Origin: Conexibacter woesei Iso977N
GTDB lineage: Bacteria > Actinomycetota > Thermoleophilia > Solirubrobacterales > Solirubrobacteraceae
NCBI RefSeq assembly: GCF_000424625.1
Contig: NZ_AUKG01000002.1
Coordinates: 682,001 to 746,000, forward strand
Direction of reading: 5' to 3'
Length of the DNA stretch: 64,000 nt
Under the pieces are notes generated by a model, which was not told the origin of the DNA, made no database searches, and saw only the letters and a list, made by a program, of their open reading frames with translations. Positions 31,243-39,648 of this stretch are shown in pieces. Made by a program: the position numbers and the translations under genes. How positions within the stretch are numbered: the stretch's first letter is position 1; every line of letters begins with the position of its first letter.

Positions 31243-32517
31243 ATGAGACAGGGCGAAACGACAGGCACGGAGGGGCAGGCGTCGGTCGAGTGGATCGCGG
31301 TCGTTGCGGTGGTCGCGGTGCTGCTCGGCGCGACGGGGACCGCGCTCGCGCAGGCCGGGTTCTTCGGGCGCGGCGTCACGCGGCAGCTCGCGCGGGCGGT
31401 CTGCGTCGTCTCGGCGGGCGACTGCTGGCGCGATCGGGAGCCGTGCGTCGTCGCGTCCGACTCGAGGACCAGCAGCATCGCCGCCCAGGTCGTGCTCGTC
31501 ACCCTCGGCGGCGGCAGGATCGCAGTTGTAGAACAACGCTCCGACGGCACCTACGCCGTGACCCGCGGGACCTCGAAGCTCCTCGCCATCCAGGCGACCG
31601 CCGGCCCCGAGCAGGGGCTCGCGCTCGCGGGCCTCGACGTCTCCGCGGCCGCGGCGCTCACCGCGTCCTACGGCGGCACCGCCGAGTCCGGCCAGACCTG
31701 GATCCTGCCGTCGAGCGCGGCTGTCAACCGCCTCCTCGACGGCCTCCGCAACCGCCCGGTCCTGAGCGGCGGCCGCGGTGCGCCGCTCGCCGTGATCCGC
31801 GGCTCCGCGCCGCCGCCGGACATCACCTACAACCAGCTCGCGACCGTCGCCTCCATCAACGCCTTCGCAGGCGCACACAGCGGCGACGACACGATCACCC
31901 TCGCCGGCGCCGACCTGCGCTTCGACCGCCTCGCGGGCACGCGCGTCGACCATCGCACCGGCCACCGGACGATCTACACCCAGGCGTCGTCGCGCATTCA
32001 GCTCGACGGTGCAGGCGTCCTCGGCCTGACGAGCACGACCGGTGGGGAGACCTACGCGGTCGAGCTCGACGCGGCCGGGCGACCCTTGGACCTCCGCGTC
32101 ACCGCGACCGGCCGCTACGGCGGGACCGCCGATCTCCCGGACGCGCTGCAGCCCGTCGCCGGCCTGCTCGGCCCGGGCGCGCCGGAGGGCCGCGCGTTCG
32201 CGGTCGACGCCCACCTCGACCTCACCGATCCCGCCAACCTCGCCGCCGCGCGCGGCCTCCTGGACGCGATGCGCCCGCACTTCGGCTCACCCGCCGCGGC
32301 GACCCGCGCGCTGCGCGAGCGCCTCGCCGCGCACGGGACCGTCGAGGCACGCGTCGTCGACCGGTCCGAGGACACGGGTTCGAGGAGCCTCGGCCTCCCG
32401 ATCGGCCCGCAGGTGAGGGTCGACTGGGGCCACACGAACGTCGCGACGCGCCTGCGCTCTGCGGTCTCGCGCGGCCTCGACGGCCAGTGGATCCCGCGCA
32501 CCGGGTGCCTCGCATGA
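31243..32517 (+). CDS. Type IVb pilin/TadE-like secreted protein of unknown function
   Basis: 424 residues. The N-terminus TGTEGQASVEWIAVVAVVAV fits a prepilin-type leader: a Gly before QASVE (Glu at mature +5) and a hydrophobic helix, as in Flp/TadE pilins. The rest is a large extracytoplasmic beta-rich region (VVLVTLGGGRIAVVEQRSDG, TYAVELDAAGRPLDLRVTA) ending in a Cys near the C-terminus. Processing by a TadV/PilD peptidase is inferred. The ATG at 31243 is chosen because it gives the canonical short leader. It sits between the imuB and dnaE2 units; no other pilus genes are near. Confidence 0.55.
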   Translation: MRQGETTGTEGQASVEWIAVVAVVAVLLGATGTALAQAGFFGRGVTRQLARAVCVVSAGDCWRDREPCVVASDSRTSSIAAQVVLVTLGGGRIAVVEQRSDGTYAVTRGTSKLLAIQATAGPEQGLALAGLDVSAAAALTASYGGTAESGQTWILPSSAAVNRLLDGLRNRPVLSGGRGAPLAVIRGSAPPPDITYNQLATVASINAFAGAHSGDDTITLAGADLRFDRLAGTRVDHRTGHRTIYTQASSRIQLDGAGVLGLTSTTGGETYAVELDAAGRPLDLRVTATGRYGGTADLPDALQPVAGLLGPGAPEGRAFAVDAHLDLTDPANLAAARGLLDAMRPHFGSPAAATRALRERLAAHGTVEARVVDRSEDTGSRSLGLPIGPQVRVDWGHTNVATRLRSAVSRGLDGQWIPRTGCLA

Positions 32518-32567
32518 CGGCGCGCAGGTTCGTGCAACGTTCTGTGATGTGTCTCCATTTGCGGGGG

Positions 32568-32604
32568 TTGCATCTCGTCCGGAGAGTATGCGAACATGTG
32601 TTCG
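32568..32604 (+). promoter_or_regulatory. dnaE2 promoter with LexA (SOS) box at the start codon
   Basis: TTGCAT (32568-32573), 18-bp spacer, GAACAT (32592-32597). SOS box CGAACATGTGTTCG (32591-32604), whose last base is the first base of the GTG start codon. The layout and much of the sequence repeat the imuB promoter. Confidence 0.85.
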
Positions 32605-35600
32605 TGTCGTCAAGTGCCTACACCGAGCTCCACTGCCACTCGGCCTTCTCGTTCCTGGACGGCGCCTCGCTGCCCGACGAGCTGGTCGCGACGGCGCTCG
32701 AGCGCGGGCACGAGGCGCTCGCGCTGACCGACCACAACTCGGTCTCGGGTTCGATGGAGTTCTCGCAGGCGTGCACGTCGCTGGGGCTGAAGGCGATCCA
32801 CGGGGCGGAGGTCGACCTGGTCGACGACGCGACGGCCCGCGCGCAGCGCGAGGGCGCGCTGCTGTCCGACGCGGAGGCCGCCGGCGCCTGGAACCGGCAC
32901 GTCACGCTTCTGGTGCGCGACGCGACCGGTTGGCGCAACCTCTGCAGGCTGCTCACGCGGGCGCACGCGCACACACGTGAGGTGCCCGGACGGCGCAAGG
33001 TGCTCGCGCCGGTGCTGACGGTCGCAGACCTCGCCGAGCACGCGTCCGGCCTCATCTGCCTGTCGGGCTGCGCGAGCCGCGGCGTCCACGACGAGCCGAC
33101 CGCCCGCGCGCTGCTGAACGCGTTCGGGCCGGACGCGTTCCGGGTCGAGCTGCAGCGCCCGTTCGCGCGCAACGACCGCGGGCGCAACCGGATGTTGGAG
33201 GACTTGGCCAGGCGTCTCGGCGTTCCGTGCGTGGCGACCGGCAACGTCCACGCCCACGCGCCCGAGCGCGCGCGGCTGCAGGACGCGTTGGTCGCGATCC
33301 GCGAGCACACGTCGCTGGACGCCTCCGAGCCGCTGCGGCGCGGCAACCACACGCACGTACTCACGTCGCCCGAGGCGATGGCCGCGCGCTTCGAGGATCA
33401 CCCGGACGCGGTGGCGGAGTCGCGGCGGATCTCGGACTCGATCGGCTTCAGCCTCGCCTCCGACCTCGGCTACCGCTACCCGGGGGCGGAGGATGACGAC
33501 GCCGATCGCAAGCTGGCCGAGATCTGCGGGGCGTACTTCGACAGGCGCTACGGCCCGGGCGCGGCGGGCGTCGTCCACCAGCGTGCCGCCGCCGAGCGCC
33601 TCGACCGCGAGCTGGTGCTGATCCGCGACCTCGGCCTGTCCGGGTTCTTCCTCCTGCACCACGAGATGCTGGAGCTGGCGCGCGACGTCGCCCTCGAGGT
33701 CCGCGGCCGCGCGGCGGCGCGCTCGCTGCTGCCGCCGGGGCGCGGGCGTGGGTCTTCGGTGTCCTCGATCGTCTGCTACCTCACCGGCCTCTCGCACGTC
33801 GACCCGATCGCCAACGACCTGCTCATCGGGCGGTTCCTGAACGAGGACGTCACGGCGCTGCCCGACATCGACCTCGACTTCCCGCGCGACATCCGCGCCG
33901 TGCTGATCCCGCGGGTGCACGACCACTTCGGGCAGGACCGGGCGGCGCTGGTCGCGGCGTTCCCGACCTACCGCGCGCGTGGCGCGATCCGTGAGCTGGG
34001 CAAGGCGCTCGGCCTGCCGCCGGGGGAGATCGAGCGCGTCGCCCGGTCGTCGGAGGCGTTCTCGGCCCAGACCGTCGACCGCGACATCGCCGTCGCGCTC
34101 GGCGAAGGCCGCGAGCAGGAGGGACGCTGGCGTTGGCTGCACGAGCTGGCCGCCGAGGCACACGGTCTGCCGCGCCATCTCAGCCAGCACTCGGGCGGGA
34201 TGATCGTCGCGACGCGCCCGCTGATCGACTGCTGCCCGGTCGTCCCCGCGGCGATGGAGGGGCGGCAGATGGTGATGTGGGACAAGGACTCCTGCTCGGA
34301 CGCGGGGTTCCTGAAGATCGACCTGCTCGGGCTGGGGATGCTGTCGGCGGTCGAGCGCTGCGTCGAGGCGATCCACCAGCGCAGCGGCGAGCGGATCGAC
34401 CTGTCGACGATCCCGATGGACGACCCGGCGACGTTCGAGTGCATCCAGAAGGCGGAGACGACCGGCGTCTTCCAGATCGAGAGCCGTGCGCAGATGGGGT
34501 CGCTGCGGCGTACGCGGCCGACGACGCTGCAGGACCTGACGATCCAGGTCGCGATCGTGCGGCCGGGGCCGATCGTCGGCGGCGCGGTCAACCCCTACAT
34601 CGACCGGCTCCAGCGGAGGCGGGCCGACCCGTCCTACGAGATCCCCTACGAGCATCCATCGCTGAGGGGGCCGTTGGAGGACACGCTCGGGACGATCATC
34701 TTCCAGGACCAGGTCATCGAGGTCGCGCAGGCGTTCTCCGGGCTGTCGCCGGGGGAGGCCGAGGGGCTGCGGCGCGCGATGAGCCGCAAGCGGTCCGACG
34801 CGGCGATCGAGTCCTACCACGAGCGCTTCGTCGACAAGGCGCTGCGCAAGTGGCCCGACGTCGACGAGGCGCTCGCCGAGCGCGTGTGGACGATGGTCAA
34901 GGGCTTCTCGGGGTTCGGCTTCCCCAAGGCCCACGGCGCGGCGTTCGGGCTGCTGGCCTACCAGTCGACGTGGCTGCGCGTGCACCACGGGCCGGAGTTC
35001 CTGGCGTCGCTGCTCGACGAGCAGCCGATGGGCTTCTACCCGCCGGACGCGCTGGTCCACGAGGCGCAGCGGCGCGGGATCACCGTGCTGCCGCCGGACA
35101 TCAACGCGTCGGAGGCCGAGTGCAAGGTGGTCGACGTCGACGACGCGGGCACCGCCGGCGTCCGGATCGGGCTCGGCTACGTGCTGGGCGTGCGGGGCGA
35201 GGACGTCGAGGCGTTGGTCGCGGCGCGCGCGGCGGCGGGGCCGTTCCGGTCGGTCGAGGACCTGGCCTCGCGCGCGGGCGCGGGCCGGACGTCGCTGGAG
35301 CAGCTCGCGTGGTCGGGCGCGTGCGACGAGCTGGCGGGCGGCTCGCGGCGGCGGGCGCTGTGGGAGCTCGGTGTGGCGGCACCGGGCAAGCGGCTGCTGA
35401 CGTCGGTGGTCGGCGCGTCCGGGCGGCGCGTCCGGGCCGACCTGGGCACGCAGCTGGCACTGCCGCTCGAGGTGGGGGAGGCGCCCGCGCTGCCGGGGCT
35501 GACGGGGTGGGAGGCGATGATCGCCGACTACACGACGACCGGGCTGACGACGGCCGAGCATCCGCTGTCGCTGTTGCGGGGTGACCTGCGCGCGAAGGGC

Positions 35601-36140
35601 ATGGTCGCGGCGGCCGAGCTGGAGCGCCGCTGGCACGGGACGCCGGTGAAGGTCGGCGGGCTGGTCGTCGCGCGGCAGAGGCCGGGGACCGCGAAGGGCG
35701 TGGTCTTCATGCTGATGGAGGACGAGACCGGGACGATCAACCTGATCGTGCCGCCGGACGTCTACGAGCGCGACCGGACCGTCGTACGCGCCGAGCCGCT
35801 GGTGTGGGCCGAGGGGATCATGGAGCGCCACGCCAACGGTGGCGGGGCGATCAACGTGGTGGTCAAGCGCCTCGTCCGCCTCGACGCGAGCGGCGCGCAG
35901 ATGCAGGCCAAGCCCGCAGCCGACGTCGGCGTCCACCACGTGACGTCGGTGACCGGCGGGATCAGCGAGCAGCCGGCCGCGCAGGTCAAGGACTTCTCGA
36001 TGCTCGACGCGATCGAGCTGGCCCGCCAGAACGCCCGCCGCGCCGCCGAAGCCGACGACGACCTCGCCGCGACCGGCACCGACGACTTCCGCGCCGTCGC
36101 CCCAGCGGCCCAGAGCTTCGCCTCGGGACGGCGTCGATGA
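32604..36140 (+). CDS. dnaE2: Error-prone DNA polymerase DnaE2 (SOS mutasome)
   Basis: 1178 residues. N-terminal PHP domain (YTELHCHSAFSFLDGASLPD, ALALTDHNSVSGSMEF), the C-family polymerase core with the catalytic Asp triad region PDIDLDF (residues 420-426), thumb and fingers (RPGPIVGGAVNPYIDRL, IIFQDQVIEVAQAFSGLSPG, GFSGFGFPKAHGAAFGLLAY), a helix-hairpin-helix region (PFRSVEDLASRAGAGRTSLE) and an OB fold near the end (VKVGGLVVARQRPGTAKGVV). The length fits DnaE2 rather than the longer replicative DnaE1. It copies past lesions with ImuB under SOS control. GTG at 32604 follows directly on the LexA box, so the message is likely leaderless. Confidence 0.95.
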   Translation: MSSSAYTELHCHSAFSFLDGASLPDELVATALERGHEALALTDHNSVSGSMEFSQACTSLGLKAIHGAEVDLVDDATARAQREGALLSDAEAAGAWNRHVTLLVRDATGWRNLCRLLTRAHAHTREVPGRRKVLAPVLTVADLAEHASGLICLSGCASRGVHDEPTARALLNAFGPDAFRVELQRPFARNDRGRNRMLEDLARRLGVPCVATGNVHAHAPERARLQDALVAIREHTSLDASEPLRRGNHTHVLTSPEAMAARFEDHPDAVAESRRISDSIGFSLASDLGYRYPGAEDDDADRKLAEICGAYFDRRYGPGAAGVVHQRAAAERLDRELVLIRDLGLSGFFLLHHEMLELARDVALEVRGRAAARSLLPPGRGRGSSVSSIVCYLTGLSHVDPIANDLLIGRFLNEDVTALPDIDLDFPRDIRAVLIPRVHDHFGQDRAALVAAFPTYRARGAIRELGKALGLPPGEIERVARSSEAFSAQTVDRDIAVALGEGREQEGRWRWLHELAAEAHGLPRHLSQHSGGMIVATRPLIDCCPVVPAAMEGRQMVMWDKDSCSDAGFLKIDLLGLGMLSAVERCVEAIHQRSGERIDLSTIPMDDPATFECIQKAETTGVFQIESRAQMGSLRRTRPTTLQDLTIQVAIVRPGPIVGGAVNPYIDRLQRRRADPSYEIPYEHPSLRGPLEDTLGTIIFQDQVIEVAQAFSGLSPGEAEGLRRAMSRKRSDAAIESYHERFVDKALRKWPDVDEALAERVWTMVKGFSGFGFPKAHGAAFGLLAYQSTWLRVHHGPEFLASLLDEQPMGFYPPDALVHEAQRRGITVLPPDINASEAECKVVDVDDAGTAGVRIGLGYVLGVRGEDVEALVAARAAAGPFRSVEDLASRAGAGRTSLEQLAWSGACDELAGGSRRRALWELGVAAPGKRLLTSVVGASGRRVRADLGTQLALPLEVGEAPALPGLTGWEAMIADYTTTGLTTAEHPLSLLRGDLRAKGMVAAAELERRWHGTPVKVGGLVVARQRPGTAKGVVFMLMEDETGTINLIVPPDVYERDRTVVRAEPLVWAEGIMERHANGGGAINVVVKRLVRLDASGAQMQAKPAADVGVHHVTSVTGGISEQPAAQVKDFSMLDAIELARQNARRAAEADDDLAATGTDDFRAVAPAAQSFASGRRR

Positions 36141-36357
36141 GGCCGACACGCCGCTGTCGTTCGCTGCGCGACGAGCGCGCCGGCGAGGCCGGTAGCCGCT
36201 CGGCGCTGCTTCTCAGCGGACGTGCCGGCGAGGCGGGCGGCGGGTCGTTGTCCCTGCATGACGCGCCCTCGAACACGGCCCGGCGGCAGGGGATCGCGGT
36301 CCGTCGTTGCGGTCAAGACTTGCGTTGGGACCCGGGTCACCGGATAGGGTGCCGCTC
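36141..36357 (+). promoter_or_regulatory. Spacer with the cytochrome gene promoter
   Basis: 217 bp, with GCCGGCGAGGC occurring twice (about 36179 and 36222). At its end a TAGGGT -10 box (36345-36350) lies 7 nt before the GTG at 36358; TTGCGT (36320-36325) is a possible -35. Confidence 0.5.
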
Positions 36358-36855
36358 GTGATCGGCACCCTGGTGTTCGTCCTCATCTTCCTGGCCATCG
36401 GCCTGTCGGTCGTCCTCGCGGCGATGCGCAGTGGCCGGAAGCCCGGCGGCAACGGCCCGGAGTCCCCCGGCAAGCGACGCGCGTGGGGGCTCGGCCTCGG
36501 CGTGGTGATGCTCGTGCTCGGCATCGGCCTCCCGGCGCTGGTGCTCATCACCAACAGCCACAGCCACGCGTCGGACGGCGCGGGCGGTGCGCACCTCAAC
36601 GCGGCGGAGACGCACGGCCGCGCGCTCTTCGCGCGCAACTGCTCGACCTGCCACACCCTCGGCGGCTCGGCTGCCGTCGGCCGCGTCGGCCCGAACCTCG
36701 ACACGCTCAACGGCGGCAACGTGCCCCAGGCCCTGGTCCTGAACGCGATCGCCAAGGGCCGCGCCCAGGGCAACGGCCAGATGCCGGCGGGCCTGCTCTA
36801 CGGCGACGACGCCAAGGACGTCGCCGCCTACGTCGCCCGCGTCTCGGGCCGCTAA
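36358..36855 (+). CDS. Membrane-anchored c-type cytochrome
   Basis: 165 residues. Two membrane helices (VIGTLVFVLIFLAIGLSVVL and LGLGVVMLVLGIGLPALVLI) are followed by one class I cytochrome c domain: C95-S-T-C98-H99 heme attachment (NCSTCHTLGG), and the likely axial Met142 in GQMPAGLLYG. Electron carrier on the outer face of the cytoplasmic membrane, probably linked to an oxidase. Start: GTG at 36358, seven nucleotides after a TAGGGT -10 box and thus leaderless; GTG 36349 would add three residues. Confidence 0.82.
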   Translation: MIGTLVFVLIFLAIGLSVVLAAMRSGRKPGGNGPESPGKRRAWGLGLGVVMLVLGIGLPALVLITNSHSHASDGAGGAHLNAAETHGRALFARNCSTCHTLGGSAAVGRVGPNLDTLNGGNVPQALVLNAIAKGRAQGNGQMPAGLLYGDDAKDVAAYVARVSGR

Positions 36856-36880
36856 GCGCCGCCTGCTTCACCGCAGCGCG

Positions 36881-36901
36881 GCGCCTCGGTCGCCGAGGCG
36901 C
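36881..36901 (+). terminator. Hairpin after the cytochrome gene
   Basis: Perfect 9-bp arms GCGCCTCGG / CCGAGGCGC around TCG, 26 bp after the stop; short T-rich tail (GCTTCTCT) follows. Confidence 0.6.
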
Positions 36902-37171
36902 ACGCTGCTTCTCTGCGTCCGTCGGCGCCTGCTCGGCTTCCCGCCGCGCTGTGCGGCGATGCCGGTCGGTCCCCGCGCGCGGACCTTGTCAAGAGGCAAT
37001 TCGCACGACCGTGGCAAGTCGTCCGCAGGTCGGTTCTGGGATGTCAAGGAGGCGTTTGTCGGAAGGTGCGGGGTGATTCCGTCCGATGGATCCCTGACTA
37101 TGCCGTCAGTTGGCGCTTGCCATAACTCTGCGAGCTAGCAGGGGTTTTCGACGTTGCTACGATGCCGCCGT
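36902..37171. other. Long spacer before the riboswitch
   Basis: About 270 bp of lower GC with no gene-like frame. A -10-like TACGAT at 37158-37163 sits just before the predicted riboswitch; no good -35 partner is seen. Confidence 0.4.
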
Positions 37172-37308
37172 TCACTACCGCTGAATTCCCGCCCGGGCTC
37201 GCCCGGTTGGGAAGCGGGGGACCCGTGTTGTCTCGGGGCGAATCGTCTTGCACGTAGCGCCGCTCTTCAGGCGCGAGCCCGTCAGCTAACCCCGTAAGCC
37301 CAAGGAAG
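37172..37308 (+). ncRNA. c-di-AMP riboswitch (ydaO/yuaA type)
   Basis: Contains the conserved pieces of the ydaO class in order: CCGCTGAATTCCC with GCCCGGGC, GGGAAGCGGGGGACCC, TCGGGGCGAATC, and the 3' signature GCGCGAGCCCGTCAGCTAAC followed by CCCGTAAGC. Ends just upstream of the ribosome site of the following gene (AUG 37327). In actinobacteria this class usually turns expression off on c-di-AMP binding, often before cell-wall or osmotic genes. Identified by eye from sequence motifs; the structure was not computed. Confidence 0.85.
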
Positions 37309-37326
37309 AGACTGAGGACACTTTCG

Positions 37327-38118
37327 ATGCCATCGACGGACGCGCCCAACTGGTGGGCCGATGTGCAGCAGGAACGTGAGGATCTCGTGGGCCCGGGCCG
37401 TCGCCGCCCGGCCGAGGACTGGCTCGGCGAGGAGATCGACTTCGTCCCGCGCCGCCGCATGACCCGGCGCCGTGGCGCCGACGTCGCCCACGAGCGCGCC
37501 GAGGCCGCCACCGCCGCCGAGCAGGCCGAAGCCGACGCCGGCCACCCGCTCCACGGTGTCTTCGTCCCGACCACCGACGCCGAGATCGCCCGCGCGGCCG
37601 CCGAGTCCGCCGCCCGCGCGGCCGGGACCGACCGCGTCGTCGAGCTGACCTCCAACACGTCCGGCTCCCGCACGATCGAGCTGACCGGCGGCGCCGACAC
37701 GTCCGGCTCACGCACGATCGAGCTGACGATGGCCGACGACGTCGTCCTCGCCGAGGCCCCGGCCGACGTCGCCCACGAGCTGGCGCACCTCAGCGCCGCC
37801 GACGACCCCTTCGCGTCGCCCCCGCCGCCCGCCGGCGCGCGCCGCACGGTCCAGATCAAGGGCCGCCCGACGCACCTCGGCCTGCCGTCGATGGCCCAGC
37901 GCCACAGGGGCCGGACCGCGTCGGACCGCGTCGGACCGCGTCCCGACCGCATCGCGCTCTGGGCCGTCGCCCTCGGCGCGATCCTGATCCTGCTCGCGGC
38001 GATGACGTCCTCCTCGCAGGCCGCCGTCCGCGCGCCCCGGATCTACGCGCCGGCCGTCAGCGCCCACGTGGTGCACGTCCACCACACGGCGCCCGTCCGC
38101 GCCTTCAAGCACCGCTAG
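37327..38118 (+). CDS. Riboswitch-controlled single-pass membrane protein, unknown function
   Basis: 263 residues. Long charged N-terminal part (about 220 residues) with a duplicated TSGSRTIELT segment (14-residue period, about 111-134), Ala-rich helices and a Pro-rich stretch (SPPPPAGARRTVQ). Then one membrane helix (RIALWAVALGAILILLAAMT) and a short His-rich outer tail (VVHVHHTAPVRAFKHR). A type II-like topology with most of the protein inside is likely. No enzyme motif is seen. A perfect 10-bp triplicate repeat lies just before the helix codons. The riboswitch suggests a role in envelope or osmotic homeostasis. Confidence 0.7.
   Translation: MPSTDAPNWWADVQQEREDLVGPGRRRPAEDWLGEEIDFVPRRRMTRRRGADVAHERAEAATAAEQAEADAGHPLHGVFVPTTDAEIARAAAESAARAAGTDRVVELTSNTSGSRTIELTGGADTSGSRTIELTMADDVVLAEAPADVAHELAHLSAADDPFASPPPPAGARRTVQIKGRPTHLGLPSMAQRHRGRTASDRVGPRPDRIALWAVALGAILILLAAMTSSSQAAVRAPRIYAPAVSAHVVHVHHTAPVRAFKHR
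37655..37727 (+). repeat. 42-bp-period tandem duplication in the membrane protein gene
   Basis: ACACGTCCGGCTC-N2-GCACGATCGAGCTGAC appears at 37655-37685 and again at 37697-37727, nearly identical. It encodes the TSGSRTIELT repeat twice and preserves the frame (14 codons). Confidence 0.8.
37912..37941 (+). repeat. Perfect 10-bp x3 tandem repeat in coding sequence
   Basis: CGGACCGCGT three times in a row, followed by a degenerate fourth. The unit is not a multiple of three, so loss or gain of a copy shifts the frame just before the membrane helix. Confidence 0.85.
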
Positions 38119-38167
38119 CTCGACTCCTGGCCGCCTCCGGGCGGCTGTTCGGCCACAGAGGGACCCT

Positions 38168-38194
38168 GCGACCGCGGCACGCCACCGCGGTCGC
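38168..38194 (+). terminator. Strong hairpin before glnA
   Basis: Perfect 10-bp arms GCGACCGCGG / CCGCGGTCGC with a 7-base loop, 50 bp after the membrane protein stop. Likely terminator separating it from glnA. Confidence 0.7.
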
Positions 38195-38296
38195 CTGTCC
38201 CTGCCGCCGACGCGGAGGGGAGCGGTGCGCCGCGTGCGCGGTGCGCCTCGACACATCGGCGCCGATCTTCCGACCGGCGTGACAGCCGCGATCCTC

Positions 38297-38302
38297 TAGG
38301 GT
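38297..38302 (+). promoter_or_regulatory. glnA -10 box
   Basis: TAGGGT, 8 nt before the ATG at 38311. With the transcription start expected about 7 nt downstream, the glnA mRNA would be (nearly) leaderless. No good -35 is visible. Confidence 0.5.
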
Positions 38303-38310
38303 CCACGGCC

Positions 38311-39648
38311 ATGACCGACAAGCCGCGCACTGTCGAGGACGTGAAGGCACTCGTCGAGCAGCATCAGCTGCGCTTCGTCCGCCTGTGGTTCACGGACATC
38401 CTCGGGCAGCTCAAGTCGTTCAGCATCAACGCGGGCGAGCTCGGGGATGCGTTCGAGAACGGGATGGGCTTCGACGGCTCGTCGATCACGGGCTTCAACG
38501 CGATCGAGGAGTCCGACATGATCGCCATGCCGGACCCGAGCACCTTCGCGATCCTCCCGTGGCGCCCCGAGGAACAGGGCGTCGGCCGCGTCTTCTGCGA
38601 CGTCCTCACGCCCGAGCGCACGCCGTACGAGGGCGATCCGCGCCACGTCCTCCGCCGCGCGCTGGAGCGCATGCGCTCGATGGGCTTCGACACGTTCAAC
38701 GTCGGTCCCGAGCTCGAGTACTTCCTGTTCCGCGACAAGAACGGCACCGAGGTCCTCGACGAGGGCGGCTACTTCGACCTCACGACGCTCGACGCCGGCT
38801 CCGACGTCCGCCGCGAGACCGTCCTGGCCCTGGAGCAGCTCGGCATCCACGTCGAGTACTCCCACCACGAGGTCGGCCCCTCGCAGCACGAGGTCGACAT
38901 GCGCTTCGCCGACGCACTGAAGATGGCCGACGACTGCATGACCTACCGCATCACGGTCAAGGAGTACGCCATGAAGTACGGCTGGCATGCGACGTTCATG
39001 CCCAAGCCGCTCTTCGGCGAGAACGGCTCCGGCATGCACACGCACATGAGCCTGTTCAAGGACGGGTCCAACGCGATGTTCGACGCCGACGACCCCTACT
39101 TCCTGAGCGACATCGGCAAGGCGTTCATCGCCGGCCAGCTCAAGCACGCGCGTGAGATCAGCTCGATCTTCGCCCAGTGGGTCAACTCCTACAAGCGGCT
39201 TGTGCCGGGATACGAGGCGCCGGTCTACGTCGCCTGGTCGCGCCGCAACCGCTCAGCGTTGGTGCGCGTTCCGCTCTACCATCCCGGCAAGGAGAAGGGC
39301 ACCCGGATGGAGCTGCGCTGCCCGGACCCCGCGTGCAACCCCTACTTGACGTTCGCCGCCCTGCTGCAGGCGGGCCTCGAGGGCATCGAGAAGGGCTATG
39401 AGTTGCCCGAGCCGATGGAGAAGAACCTCTACCACTTGTCGCCCGACGAGCGCAAGCGCCTGGGCATTGAGCAGCTTCCCGAGACGCTCGGAGAGGCCGT
39501 GGAGCTGACCGCCGAGTCCGAGCTGGTGCTGCGGACGCTCGGCGAGCACATGTTCAACCGCTTCATCGAGATCAAGCGCCAGGAGTGGGAGGACTACCGC
39601 GTCCAGGTGACGCAGTGGGAGCTCGACCGCTACCTGCCGGTCCTCTAG
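38311..39648 (+). CDS. glnA: Glutamine synthetase, type I (GSI-alpha-like)
   Basis: 445 residues. Beta-grasp N-terminus ([20 protein letters not shown]), [19 protein letters not shown], catalytic-domain signatures [50 protein letters not shown], and [11 protein letters not shown] with [20 protein letters not shown]. It lacks the 25-residue insert and the exact adenylylation loop of GSI-beta (the region reads [15 protein letters not shown]), and its length matches the alpha group. It makes glutamine from glutamate, ammonia and ATP. Convergent with the DUF255 gene: the two stop codons overlap. Confidence 0.93.
   Translation: MTDKPRTVEDVKALVEQHQLRFVRLWFTDILGQLKSFSINAGELGDAFENGMGFDGSSITGFNAIEESDMIAMPDPSTFAILPWRPEEQGVGRVFCDVLTPERTPYEGDPRHVLRRALERMRSMGFDTFNVGPELEYFLFRDKNGTEVLDEGGYFDLTTLDAGSDVRRETVLALEQLGIHVEYSHHEVGPSQHEVDMRFADALKMADDCMTYRITVKEYAMKYGWHATFMPKPLFGENGSGMHTHMSLFKDGSNAMFDADDPYFLSDIGKAFIAGQLKHAREISSIFAQWVNSYKRLVPGYEAPVYVAWSRRNRSALVRVPLYHPGKEKGTRMELRCPDPACNPYLTFAALLQAGLEGIEKGYELPEPMEKNLYHLSPDERKRLGIEQLPETLGEAVELTAESELVLRTLGEHMFNRFIEIKRQEWEDYRVQVTQWELDRYLPVL

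Noticed and set aside
32610-36149. A 1179-codon minus-strand frame opposite dnaE2
   Set aside because: It mirrors dnaE2 codon bias and has no protein-like pattern, while dnaE2 is unambiguous.
37655-37941. A CRISPR array suggested by close repeats
   Set aside because: The repeats are short in-frame or 10-bp tandem units within one gene, with no spacers or cas genes.
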